Source: Cupriavidus pauculus (GTDB lineage Bacteria; Pseudomonadota; Gammaproteobacteria; Burkholderiales; Burkholderiaceae). Taken from it: DNA of 64,000 nucleotides. A program made the translations under genes and the position numbers. The DNA lies in the NCBI RefSeq assembly GCF_002858765.1, contig NZ_PJRP01000004.1, positions 292,636 through 356,635 on the forward strand. Direction: 5' to 3'. Positions within the stretch are counted from its first letter, which is position 1. Each line of letters begins with the position of its first letter. The notes under the pieces are model-generated. The model saw only the letters and a list, made by a program, of their open reading frames with translations. It was not told the DNA's origin and searched no databases. Of the stretch, positions 18,500-26,654 are shown in pieces.

Positions 18500-18830
18500 T
18501 GGGGGCTTCAATGTGCGAAACGACCGGGCTCACACCGCCCGCGTTCGAGAACGACCATGCTGACGGAAGTTGCGCCATCTTGGGAGGCTTCGTCTACGGT
18601 GGAAATACCGTCCCGGAGATCAATGGCCGCTGTTTCCTCATGGACCTCGCGTGGGGCGGTTGAAGAGCATTGCGTATCGAGACGGGGCCGTGAAGGAATC
18701 GTGTGACTGGTCCCTGCTGCTGCCTGGGACGATGTATTCGTTCGGCAGGGATGCTGCGGGCGAGCGCTATGTGCTGGCCGAAACCGGCGCCGGGGGCAGG
18801 TACTGCGTGTGCAGCGCAGTCAATGGGTGC
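18500..18830 (+). pseudogene. Remnant of glucose/sorbosone-type dehydrogenase
   Basis: Frame 1 encodes LTPPAFENDHADGSCAILGG then FVYGGNTVPEINGRCF up to a stop at 18661-18663. Frame 3 continues with LKSIAYRDG and LPGTMYSFGRDAAGERYVLA. These match in order the C-terminal strands of soluble PQQ sugar dehydrogenases (GSDH family: P..EY.H..G.S..GG.VYRG..IP.L.G.Y, then SFG.D..GE.YV). The upstream two thirds of such a gene are not recognisable. Dead fragment. Confidence 0.55.
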
Positions 18831-19076
18831 GGGAACACGAGGAGCCATCCACAGTTGCGCTGGAGTGCGAGACATTCAGCGGCCGAATTGTTTTCGCACT
18901 GCTCCCGCTTGGCACGCCCATCGCGAATCGCGCGGTGTTGTCTGAGCTGATCGGCCTGCTAATGTGAAAGTCGTTGTTGTCTTTTGGCAAGGAAATCTGC
19001 CGCGCGCATGGCCTCCGGAAGTTTTCGCTGATACACTCCGCCCCCGTCGAAAACCAATTTTACGGAGTTTGCCAAC

Positions 19077-19730
19077 ATGGCCATCAAGAAAGTCGCAGCA
19101 ACTGCAGTGAAACGCGTAACCAAGAAAGCTGTTGCAACGCCCGCGAAGAAGGCAAGCGTCATCGATCGCGAAGTGAAGGCTGCCGAAAAGCAACTGGCTA
19201 AGTTCCGCGCAGATCTGGCCAAGCAAGTTGCGGCTGGCAAGAAGGCCATCGTCAAGGCAGCCGCCGACCTGAAGAAGCTGAAGGAATCGGCACGCGCCGC
19301 ACACGCAGCAGAAAAGGCCGCCGCCAAGGAAAAGCTCGCTGCCGCCAAGGAAAAGGCCGCAGCAGCCAAGGCAAAAGCAAAGGCCAAGGCCAAGCCCGCA
19401 GTAAAGGGTTCCCCGGCCAAGAAGGCCGCTAAGCCGCAAGCTGAGAAGGTAGTGAAGGCCGTCAAGACGGCAAATGCCGCCAAGCCGGCTAAGACCGTCA
19501 AGGCGGTTAAGGCTGTGAAGGCTGTGAAGGCTGTGAAGGCTGTGAAGGCTGTGAAGGCTGTGAAGGCTGTGAAGGCTGTGAAGGCGCCCAAGGCTGCCGC
19601 ACAAAAGCCCGCGGCGAAGCCGGCTGCGAAAGTCCGTCGCGCTAAGGCTGCCAGCGTGAAGCCGTCGGCAGCGCCCGCTACGCAAGCAGCGGCCGCACCG
19701 GCACAAGTGGCTACCCCTGCATCGGCTTAA
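19077..19730 (+). CDS. Histone H1-like Ala/Lys-rich DNA-binding protein
   Basis: 217 residues, extremely rich in Ala, Lys, Val and Pro, without a folded-domain signature. An N-terminal helical part (DREVKAAEKQLAKFRADLAK, VKAAADLKKLKESARAAHAA) leads into a long basic tail with AKAKAKAKPA, about ten AVK tripeptides, and PAAKPAAKVRRAKAA. This is the AlgP/HctB-like histone H1 tail type seen in Burkholderiales and Pseudomonas, which binds and compacts DNA non-specifically. CGGAG lies upstream of ATG 19077. A strong terminator follows at 19808. The AVK tract is encoded by a near-perfect 9-bp repeat and can change length without frameshift. Confidence 0.88.
   Translation: MAIKKVAATAVKRVTKKAVATPAKKASVIDREVKAAEKQLAKFRADLAKQVAAGKKAIVKAAADLKKLKESARAAHAAEKAAAKEKLAAAKEKAAAAKAKAKAKAKPAVKGSPAKKAAKPQAEKVVKAVKTANAAKPAKTVKAVKAVKAVKAVKAVKAVKAVKAVKAVKAPKAAAQKPAAKPAAKVRRAKAASVKPSAAPATQAAAAPAQVATPASA
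19511..19582 (+). repeat. 9-bp tandem repeat, eight perfect copies
   Basis: Eight identical units of GGCTGTGAA, each adding the tripeptide AVK in the basic tail of the H1-like protein; imperfect units flank it. Likely to slip during replication. Confidence 0.95.
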
Positions 19731-19807
19731 GCGCGCGACCGCCTGCGCATTACGCAGGGCAAAAGACTGAGGCCTTGCGCCTCTCGCATGAGGTGTGAGT
19801 CTGACCG

Positions 19808-19850
19808 AAACAGCCCGATCGGCTTAAGTTGATCGGGCTGTTTTCTTTTG
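19808..19850 (+). terminator. Rho-independent terminator
   Basis: AACAGCCCGATC (19809-19820) pairs with GATCGGGCTGTT (19831-19842), followed by TTCTTTT. Lies 78 bp after the stop of the histone H1-like gene. Confidence 0.9.
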
Positions 19851-19985
19851 CCCCGCCGATCACTATGCGCATCGAAATGGATCTGCACTTGGCTTGCACG
19901 AGCCGGCCCGTACAACGTGGTTTATTCTCGTAAATATTCAATTTATCCGGGGATGAAAGCATGCAATCCACGAATATAATGCCGC

Positions 19986-20711
19986 ATGGGTAAAGAAAAT
20001 CTGCAACGGTTGATGGAACTGGCGCCGCGTGGCCAGCCACTGGATCCTGATCTACTTCGGGATATGCGTGTCTCCTCACGCGCAACGAGCTATTTGCTGG
20101 AAGCGGGCTGGCTACAGCGCCTGTCGAAGGGCGCATACCTGCTCAGAGGTGACAAGCCGACGCGCGAAGGCATGGTGGCATTCGTATCTCGCAAAATGCC
20201 GGGATTGCATATTGGCGGCAAGTCGGCGTTGACGTGGCACGCCACGCAAAAGGTGTCAGCCACCACCGAGCGCATTGGGTTGTGGGGGCCACGGCCTTAC
20301 CGATTTCCTTCCTGGCTCGCCGAGCATCTGGATTTCATGTACCAGACCACCGATCTGTTTGACGGGCACCTTCCGTACGCGCAGGGTTTGATATCCGCGC
20401 CGCATGATCCCGGTGTGATGGTGTCTGTTCCCGAACGTGCGTTGCTAGAGCTCGCCAGCGACGCCGGAAAAACGTTGACAGTCCAAGCGCTGGAAAACGC
20501 GATGAGCCTGGCGAGCGATCTGCGCCCGTCCGTGCTCGATCAGCTGTTGTCTCACTGCACACGCGTGAAGGTCATCAAACTGGTTCGCGACATCGGACGG
20601 CGCGGGAGCTTTTCCTGGGCCGACACAGCGGAGCAGCATGTCGATCGTCTCGGAGCGGACAAGCGTTGGTCCTACGCGTCAAAAAATGGGGAACGACTGA
20701 CGCTGGACTGA
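19986..20711 (+). CDS. AbiEi-type antitoxin (type IV TA), toxin absent
   Basis: 241 residues. N-terminal winged helix (LLRDMRVSSRATSYLLEAGW, LQRLSKGAYLLRGDKPTREG) followed by the AbiEi antitoxin domain (LHIGGKSALTWHATQKVS, DFMYQTTDLFDG, VMVSVPERALLELASDAG). In AbiE systems this protein represses the operon and counteracts AbiEii, a nucleotidyltransferase toxin encoded immediately downstream, usually with overlap. Here nothing resembling AbiEii follows in about 970 bp. It is either an orphan regulator or the survivor of a decayed defence module. The start at 19986 is the first good ATG; the ribosome site is weak. Confidence 0.85.
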   Translation: MGKENLQRLMELAPRGQPLDPDLLRDMRVSSRATSYLLEAGWLQRLSKGAYLLRGDKPTREGMVAFVSRKMPGLHIGGKSALTWHATQKVSATTERIGLWGPRPYRFPSWLAEHLDFMYQTTDLFDGHLPYAQGLISAPHDPGVMVSVPERALLELASDAGKTLTVQALENAMSLASDLRPSVLDQLLSHCTRVKVIKLVRDIGRRGSFSWADTAEQHVDRLGADKRWSYASKNGERLTLD

Positions 20712-21685
20712 GGCCGAAGGCAGCTCGCCAAGCACTCACTTTCGCAAGAGTTTCCCTTGCGCCGTTGTGGCCTGCCATCTGACTGCAATGAATGATGGAA
20801 GCGGCCACACCTTGGCCTGCCGATGAGGACAGCAACACGCGTCCAACCGCGGATCTGCTAGAAACCCCTCAGAAAAGTGTCATAACTACTGACACTGATG
20901 GGGCGCTTTCGGCTACCCCGCCATCGATTGCGGCAGATCAATCAAGGGCCGGCGGCGAGCGACGAACATGGTCGCCAGCAACAGCGTTCCGGGGCTCACT
21001 GCAAAGTGCATGGTTCAACGATTGCCACACGCCCGTCTTGCGGGTTGGTCGCACGTGCCACTGCCATGGGGTATTCCTAAACCGATACCTCCAGTACTTC
21101 GCGATCGCTATCGAACCACCGCGCGGGAAGTGACACACCTGCGTGCTCATCGTCGACATGCAGGTTCCTCAGACCTCCGCGCTTGCGTGTTGTCGGTGAA
21201 ATTGTGGCGGGTCTGGCGGGCGGCCGTGTACATGGCCAATGCAGCCGCGCATCGAACAACGCTCGGGATTCTCCGCCCCGACGTCGCCGCGTTGTTCCCG
21301 ACTGCGCAGCCGTCTGACACCAGGCGCACAAGCGAGGTCCAAGCCTCCTCGCACTTCACAGGCGGCGCGTTACCCTGTCACGCGCCGCCTTTTTCTCGTT
21401 ATGGGTATCTTGCCCGGACGCCGGCTCAACCCGTGACGGGTCCCACAGTTCGTCCCCCCGAGTCGTAGCGACCTGGATGCGTCGCCGGAAGGCTATGCAT
21501 CGCCCAATGGACGATGTGCGCGCTGATTGAGGCGGCCAATGGCTCCCTGGTGTCGGGGCCCGATCATCGACAGCTGATGCGTCTTGTGATGCAAATCAAG
21601 TACCCGATGCTTTGCACTGCGCAAAATGACTCCAGGAACCAGACAGTCAGTTCCTTCGCTTCGTTGATGATCGCCAGGAGGCAAC
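20712..21685. other. Long stretch without a recognised gene
   Basis: Nearly 1 kb after the AbiEi gene. None of the frames shows the GSxxK/D motifs of an AbiEii toxin or any other family. A strong terminator at 21360-21395 implies a plus-strand transcript that ends there, perhaps a non-coding RNA or lost gene. Confidence 0.45.
21360..21395 (+). terminator. Rho-independent terminator of unknown transcript
   Basis: AGGCGGCGCGT (21360-21370) pairs with ACGCGCCGCCT (21380-21390), followed by TTTTC. There is no annotated plus-strand gene within 650 bp upstream. Confidence 0.75.
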
Positions 21686-21901
21686 ATGTTCCCCGAATAC
21701 CGCGCCAAGATTTCCCGCCTCAGAATTGAGGACGCGCACTTTGGCAAACTGTTCGCACGCCACAACGAGCTCGACCACCAGATCAAGAACATGGAGTCCG
21801 GTGCCGTGCCGGCTTCGTGGCACGAAATAGAAGCTCGGAAAAAGCAAAAGCTAAAGCTCAAGGACCAACTCTACGCGGTCCTCAAAAGCCACGCACCTTG
21901 A
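21686..21901 (+). CDS. YdcH/DUF465 family protein
   Basis: 71 residues, two-helix hairpin typical of DUF465: FPEYRAKISRLRIEDAHFGK, LFARHNELDHQIKNMESG, then KKQKLKLKDQLYAVLK. Function of the family is unknown. A strong AGGAGG lies 5 bp upstream of ATG 21686. The universal stress gene follows 120 bp later on the same strand. Confidence 0.9.
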   Translation: MFPEYRAKISRLRIEDAHFGKLFARHNELDHQIKNMESGAVPASWHEIEARKKQKLKLKDQLYAVLKSHAP

Positions 21902-22021
21902 TCGATCACGACCGCTCGCGACCGCTCACCAATCGAACATGGCGACGCCAGGAAGGCTTCGGCCGGTTTCCGACGACTTCCCCACATTCTCAAGATTCCC
22001 GATTCCCCCCAAGAACTTGTC

Positions 22022-22456
22022 ATGTACAAGCACATCCTTCTCCCTATCGATGGCTCCGACCTGTCACGCAAGGCGGTGTCGGCGGCAATCACCTTTGCCC
22101 GGAACACCGGGGCGAGACTTACGCCGTACTTCTGTATCGATGAGTATCCCTTCTCGTGGCGATCGGACTCATCCCACGAAACCAAACATACATATAGCGG
22201 GCGTATGGAAGCCTATGCCCGACATCATTTGGCTTTCGTCGAGTCAAACGCATCACTGGCGGGCGTGCCTTGCATTGGCCGGACCTCCACCGCGTCTTCA
22301 CCATATCTAGGCATCATCGCCGCCGCGGAGGAATTCAATTGCGATGTCATCTTCATGGCATCGCACGGGCGAAGCGGCTTGTCTGGTCTTCTGATCGGCA
22401 GCGAAACGCAGAAAGTTCTGACGCATACAACGATTCCGGTTCTCGTGTTTCGCTAG
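22022..22456 (+). CDS. Universal stress protein UspA family
   Basis: 144 residues, single Usp domain. N-terminal MYKHILLPIDGSDLSRKAV and C-terminal ATP-binding loop DVIFMASHGRSGLSGLLIGS (G-2x-G-9x-G-S/T pattern), ending in TIPVLVFR. Of the ATP-binding UspA type found often in Cupriavidus under nutrient or oxygen stress. Possibly co-transcribed with the DUF465 gene upstream. Confidence 0.95.
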   Translation: MYKHILLPIDGSDLSRKAVSAAITFARNTGARLTPYFCIDEYPFSWRSDSSHETKHTYSGRMEAYARHHLAFVESNASLAGVPCIGRTSTASSPYLGIIAAAEEFNCDVIFMASHGRSGLSGLLIGSETQKVLTHTTIPVLVFR

Positions 22457-22808
22457 CGCTACAGCGAGGCGCTGAAACAGCGGATAGCAACTCGTGCTTT
22501 CGGTGGCGGCGCAAACCACAGGTTCGTCACCGAAGCTCAACGCCCACGCTTGTCGCCCGCCCCGCCCCATCATTGCGCACTCCCGCCTACGCAACGATTC
22601 CACGCCTCTTTGTCCGATATCTCCAGCACTCCTTAGCTGAGCGCACTGCAGCATCCCACGACTGCCGTCGAACAAGTCCATTGAGAAGTTCCCCGCCGCG
22701 CATCGTCACGCGAAAACAACTTGATCTCGCACAACCGCAAGGCAATAAGACGAGATCCTATGCCATATCGGTCAGTTCCACATATCAACATTCCTAGCAG
22801 TCTTGGGT
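22457..22808. other. Intergenic, no gene seen
   Basis: About 350 bp between uspA-like and proQ-like genes. No protein-like frame and no clear terminator. Confidence 0.5.
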
Positions 22809-22853
22809 ATCGTACGAACTCGAAAATGATCACTTTATAGGGTTTCGTACGAT
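22809..22853 (+). promoter_or_regulatory. Inverted repeat flanking promoter and start of proQ-like gene
   Basis: ATCGTACGAA (22809-22818) and TTCGTACGAT (22844-22853) are perfect inverted 10-mers, each containing the self-complementary octamer TCGTACGA. A TATAGG box lies between them, and the right copy overlaps the start codon ATG at 22852. It could be a paired operator or an RNA stem that hides the start. Confidence 0.6.
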
Positions 22854-23343
22854 GGGATATGAGCAACTCGCAGAACTACGCAGCATGCTCGCAGAGAAAG
22901 CTCGGAGGCAGGCAGAAGAGAAGGCGTCACAGGATAGATCGCAAAAAAATGTCGTGGACGGCGACGCAAGCGTTCGCGCTATTGACATCCTCCAACGTCG
23001 TTTTCCGAAGGCCTTTCCAAGAAGTCCCGCCTCCAAAGTCCCATTGCAACTCGCCATACTCTCCAACCTCCTCGCAAACGCGGAAGATCTTTCCCTTAGC
23101 GAAGGAGACATTCGCGCCGCAGTCGCCACGTGGTGCCGTGAACCACGTTACTGGGCTGCGCTCACCGCAGGCGCCCTTCGACGGGACTTGGCTGGCAACC
23201 TAGTCGGCATCGTCACCGAAACGGAAGCAAGGCGAGCTCGATACTGGTTGCGCAAACATGCGTCGCCGACACCGAAGCCGGCGCTGACGTTGACGCCTGT
23301 CGGGATCCTTCAACTCCGTTACTGGATCTCTGATGACTGGTGA
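22852..23343 (+). CDS. ProQ/FinO-family RNA chaperone
   Basis: 163 residues. After a charged N-terminal helix (LRSMLAEKARRQAEEKASQD) comes the ProQ/FinO domain: AIDILQRRFPKAFPR, KVPLQLAILSNLLANAED, DIRAAVATWCREPRYWAAL, AGALRRDLAGNLVGIVTETE, ARRARYWL. Such proteins bind 3' stem-loops of small RNAs and mRNAs, or plasmid fertility-inhibition RNAs. The C-terminal extension is short (about 25 residues), so it resembles minimal chromosomal/plasmid FinO types more than E. coli ProQ with its Tudor domain. Start chosen at 22852, with TAGGG about 10 bp upstream; it lies in an inverted repeat. Confidence 0.88.
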   Translation: MGYEQLAELRSMLAEKARRQAEEKASQDRSQKNVVDGDASVRAIDILQRRFPKAFPRSPASKVPLQLAILSNLLANAEDLSLSEGDIRAAVATWCREPRYWAALTAGALRRDLAGNLVGIVTETEARRARYWLRKHASPTPKPALTLTPVGILQLRYWISDDW

Positions 23344-23446
23344 GGGCGAAGCCTCCAGGACGAGTGTGGATAGCGCAAAGCCTGATGGCGCTTGATGCTC
23401 AGGTGCAGGACCTGCAGAGAGGCCCCCGTTCTACAAGCTGACAACG

Positions 23447-23480
23447 AAAAAAACCCGGACTGCGAGGTCGCAGTCCGGGG
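23447..23480 (-). terminator. Rho-independent terminator (minus strand)
   Basis: On the minus strand CCCGGACTGCGA pairs with TCGCAGTCCGGG (23454-23465 with 23468-23479) and is followed by seven T. It would end the transcript of the response regulator gene at 23685-24362. A second hairpin (GCCGGATC/GATCCGGC) lies nearby at about 23492-23518. Confidence 0.85.
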
Positions 23481-23684
23481 TGCGGGAAGAAGCCGGATCG
23501 GGGAGTCAGGATCCGGCTTGAGCGAGGGCTCCAAGCATGTCGAAGCCAACTACAGTCTACTGGGACGTCGATGTTGAAGATATCGAGCCAGTACGAATGC
23601 AGGCCTCGGAGCGCTAGGATCCGTTCGGATCGTAGACAACGTATGTCGACGGACCATTTGATGACCCAACGGGGGCGTCCGGTA

Positions 23685-24362
23685 TCAGGCCTGCGGCGGG
23701 CCGAGTACTGATGCCGGTGCCAATCCCACCTCGAGTGCATATTTGATGAGCTCGGCGTCGTTCGAAACGCCAATGCGCTTCATCGCATTGCTTTTCTGGG
23801 TGCTCACCGTTTGTTTGCTCCGGCGTAGATAGGTGGCAATGGCCCCCACGCTCATACCGGAGACGAATAGACGAACAACTTCAGACTCGCGCCGGGAAAG
23901 TTCAGCGATCGGCCTATTCTCTGGCACGCCATACTCGAAACCTCTCACAACCGCCGCCACGGCCGGTGAATGGTAGTGCCCTCCCGAACTCGCAATGTGA
24001 ATCGCCGGCAGGAGGTGACTCGTATGGTCCGACTTACTGACAATGCAACGGATCCCAATCTTGATGAGATTGTGGATGACACCTGGATTGTCCAGCATCG
24101 TCAGGAGCACGATCCTCAAGTTCGGATACTTCCGAATGATGAAATTCAGCAATTGCATGCCGTCTCCGAATTCGCCACCCGGCATCGCATAGTCGGTAAC
24201 GAGCACGTCCACCGCCTTGTCATCGAGGCACCGGATAATCTCCGTTGAGTTCGTCGCCGTGGCAACCACGTCGACCGTGTTCCCGGCGACCGACAACCTG
24301 ACACCTTCGAGAACTGCGGGATGGTCGTCGGCGAGGACGACCTTAAGTCGGTAAAGCTCCAT
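23685..24362 (-). CDS. RcsB/NarL-like response regulator
   Basis: 225 residues from ATG 24362, where the receiver domain begins. The receiver domain shows D12/D13 (VVLADDHPAVLEG), phospho-acceptor D57 (VDVLVTDYAMPGG), T88 and K110. The LuxR-type HTH (residues about 155-215: LSRRESEVVRLFVSGMSVGA, YLRRSKQTVSTQKSNAMKRI) is closest in style to RcsB and fimbrial regulators, with the characteristic SxQKxxAMxxxG helix. No histidine kinase is nearby, so it is an orphan or takes its signal from elsewhere. The fimbrial operon 5 kb away on the same strand is a possible target. Confidence 0.92.
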   Translation of the reverse strand: MELYRLKVVLADDHPAVLEGVRLSVAGNTVDVVATATNSTEIIRCLDDKAVDVLVTDYAMPGGEFGDGMQLLNFIIRKYPNLRIVLLTMLDNPGVIHNLIKIGIRCIVSKSDHTSHLLPAIHIASSGGHYHSPAVAAVVRGFEYGVPENRPIAELSRRESEVVRLFVSGMSVGAIATYLRRSKQTVSTQKSNAMKRIGVSNDAELIKYALEVGLAPASVLGPPQA

Positions 24363-25114
24363 TCGATCACCTGCTTGTCTTACGTCGTTACCATTGCGTA
24401 GGCTTCGTGCGGTGGCAACTTTCCGGAAGCCACATCGGAGACGCCCATCGCTAGGCCTGCCAGACGCGAACACTCCCTGTCGAAATCGGCGGCGAACGCC
24501 GGTGACTAGCCCACGAGCGCTGGCGCTTATGAGCTGAATCCAGACAGGACGGTTGCCGATCTCTGGCAAATGGGGTCAATGGCGTACCACCGGCGTACCA
24601 CCGCACGAAATGTGTGGTCGAACGAAAGTCTATGGGACGAGCGCATAGCCGGAGAATCGGACGCTCTCCAATTACGCTGATGGCCAGTCTGACTTATTCG
24701 AGAACAGGGAATCTCACGCAGATCCGATTCGAGCGTCTGGCGCTACAGAAAGCTCGGTCTGCAAAGGGCCCTGCAAGGGCCGCATGGGCGCAGCAAACAG
24801 TGTGCGGCGGAAGCGTTTTCGCCAGCATTCCACGACGCTGACTGGCGTTCGACTGTCTGGACTCGGGTCTCGAGACGTCTTGGAGCCAGTACCCATTCTA
24901 ACGACGGCGTCGGATACGAAACAGGCCATCACGCATGGAAAGTTGCCGAACATCAAATCGCAAGTCGGACAGATGTCTTCTGCCCGAGGCATCGGATCAT
25001 CTTCTCGACAGGTCGACAAGAACAACTCAGGGAAGTGATACGGCGACGGTACGCCCGAACCGCCAATGAAGGCGCTTCAACTGTGCGAACCACCTCGGCT
25101 CGATCTATCAGTCG
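24363..25114. other. Intergenic, no supported gene
   Basis: 750 bp containing an 11-bp tandem pair (GGCGTACCACC twice at 24581-24602) about 220 bp upstream of the response regulator start. No recognisable coding sequence. Confidence 0.45.
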
Positions 25115-25798
25115 TTGTCTCGCGCCGTGAGCGAGCTCATCGCCTCTGGGCGGCGTGGTAACGGGACATTCATCGTGATTGCCGATCGACGTGCGACGAA
25201 ACAGCGACGATCCGCCTTTCCCAGGCCGGAAGACGTGACAAAGCAGACGTCATTGGGGCCGTCATCTGCTCAATGTCTTACACGTTGTGCAATCTCAACG
25301 ACGCGCGACCATGACTGTGGCATCAATGTTTGTGTCGTTGACACCCTTACGGATGCTTCCATGTTCCCTCGTCTTCTTGATGCGCTTCGGTATCTATATG
25401 GACGGCTTTTCGACCCCGATAGGCCGGCAGGCAAAGCGTCTGCAACAGGCACCTCGCCAGTCGCTGCCCCGAGTCGCAGAGATCGGCGCCGACAGCGAAT
25501 GGAGTCGAAGGCCGCGCAAGCAAAGATTCAAGCTTTCCTAACGTCGGTCAATCTTCGGCGTGGGCTGAACGAGAAACAGCGTCAGAAGAACGATGGGGTC
25601 GTCGCATACCGTTGGCGAACGGCCGGCGATAGATATGTCTGCGAGTACTGCGCCGCCAATGACGGCAAAGTCTTCCAATGGGACGATCCGCCGCCACTGA
25701 CAGGCCATCCGGCATCTGGCTGCTGTTGCGCCAACGGCGTCTGTCGTTGTACTGCTGAGCCAATGCCTGGTGAAACCCGGCGAGACCTCGCCGGTTGA
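25115..25798 (+). CDS. Protein with MuF/SPP1-gp7-like C-terminal motif
   Basis: Up to 227 residues, but the start is uncertain (the frame opens with TTG at 25115) and the first ~120 residues look poorly structured. Residues about 165-215 (YRWRTAGDRYVCEYCAANDG, KVFQWDDPPPLTGHPASG, CRCTAEPMP) match the C-terminal zinc-binding signature of phage minor head proteins (Mu gpF / SPP1 gp7: W.T..D..VC..C...DG..F......GHP...CRC). An extra GCCCANGV insertion sits in the last Cys cluster. No other capsid genes are present, so it is a phage relic or a reused domain. Confidence 0.55.
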   Translation: MSRAVSELIASGRRGNGTFIVIADRRATKQRRSAFPRPEDVTKQTSLGPSSAQCLTRCAISTTRDHDCGINVCVVDTLTDASMFPRLLDALRYLYGRLFDPDRPAGKASATGTSPVAAPSRRDRRRQRMESKAAQAKIQAFLTSVNLRRGLNEKQRQKNDGVVAYRWRTAGDRYVCEYCAANDGKVFQWDDPPPLTGHPASGCCCANGVCRCTAEPMPGETRRDLAG

Positions 25799-25836
25799 AA
25801 CGAATCGCGCGCTGGAAAACAAGATGTCAATGTACT

Positions 25837-25854
25837 AATTTGTAAAAACAAATT
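25837..25854. repeat. A+T-rich palindrome
   Basis: AATTTGT, AAAA, ACAAATT forms a perfect 7-bp stem within a strongly A+T-rich island (about 25815-25940), unusual for this genome, ahead of the small gene at 26001. Confidence 0.7.
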
Positions 25855-26000
25855 GATACGTCTTTCCCTAAAATATGCGAGATATGCCAACGCGCAAAAT
25901 AAGCTTATCAAAAATTTAAGTTAATTTGTTTGAAATCAAAGGGCGTGGAGAAGTGAATCACCAATCATGATGGCATCATTTTCATGGAGGCCCCGTCCCA

Positions 26001-26255
26001 ATGCTCAATTCACTGACCAGCGATCAACTGAACGGTATGTTGCTCGCCCAGAGTGTTCTCATCTACGCCATTCTCCGAAGTCTGCCCCCGTCCGAGAGAG
26101 AAGCGATCAAGATCGCTTACGCCGCCGAGTCAGAGCGGTCGACTGAGGAGGTTGAGCACTGGCCGACTAGCCGAGCGTTTCGGCGCGGTTTCGAAGAACA
26201 GACCAGCGTCCAACTTGCGCGACTCTATTCGTTTCGGTCTCCCACGACCGTATAG
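26001..26255 (+). CDS. Small protein, unknown function
   Basis: 84 residues (MLNSLTSDQLNGMLLAQSVL, IYAILRSLPPSEREAIKIAY, AFRRGFEEQTSVQLARLY). Probably helical, with a possible amphipathic first half. GGAGG lies 15 bp upstream, rather far. The A+T-rich upstream island suggests a transferred gene. Family not recognised. Confidence 0.5.
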   Translation: MLNSLTSDQLNGMLLAQSVLIYAILRSLPPSEREAIKIAYAAESERSTEEVEHWPTSRAFRRGFEEQTSVQLARLYSFRSPTTV

Positions 26256-26300
26256 GACATCACGGCCCGCATCAGCCTATTCCATGGAGTCCTTGTTCAA

Positions 26301-26654
26301 ATGGAGTCTTACTCGGTCCTCGTCGACTACGATTTGGCATCTTGGCCAGCGCTTGGGTTGTTCGAGCAATATGGAAAGAACCCTGGATGGGCTCGGTCGG
26401 CGTGGACGCGCCCTCGAGGAAGGCATCTCGTCTTTCATTGCAACGCCATCCTTCCTCTGGGACAACGGCTCGTGCAACTCGAACTGCCTCTTGTCGATGA
26501 CGCCAAAGGCAAGGAACCACATCGCCTCCTCGCCATCCCCTCATCGTTGATCATATGGATCGGTCACGGCGTCGCCGGATATCAGGCGCTTGGCATGTCG
26601 CCTCGCGGCCACTACTGGTGGCCGCCCTCGCTCTCCGAATCGATCCAAGCGTAG
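26301..26654 (+). CDS. Hypothetical protein
   Basis: 117 residues with no recognised motif (SYSVLVDYDLASWPALGLFE, HLVFHCNAILPLGQRLVQLE, LLAIPSSLIIWIGHGVAGYQ). The hydrophobic segment at about 80-97 could be a buried strand-helix. An in-frame ATG at 26286 is an alternative start. Spacing of 45 bp from the previous small gene allows one transcript. Composition is ambiguous, so it may not be real. Confidence 0.4.
   Translation: MESYSVLVDYDLASWPALGLFEQYGKNPGWARSAWTRPRGRHLVFHCNAILPLGQRLVQLELPLVDDAKGKEPHRLLAIPSSLIIWIGHGVAGYQALGMSPRGHYWWPPSLSESIQA

Noticed and set aside
18876..19706. Long minus-strand frame rich in Leu/His/Ser opposite the histone-like gene
   Set aside because: It is the antisense of the repetitive Ala-Lys gene; its SLHSLHSLH pattern is only the reverse reading of the 9-bp repeat.
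20712..21500. AbiEii toxin gene downstream of AbiEi
   Set aside because: No frame shows nucleotidyltransferase motifs or an overlap with the antitoxin stop.
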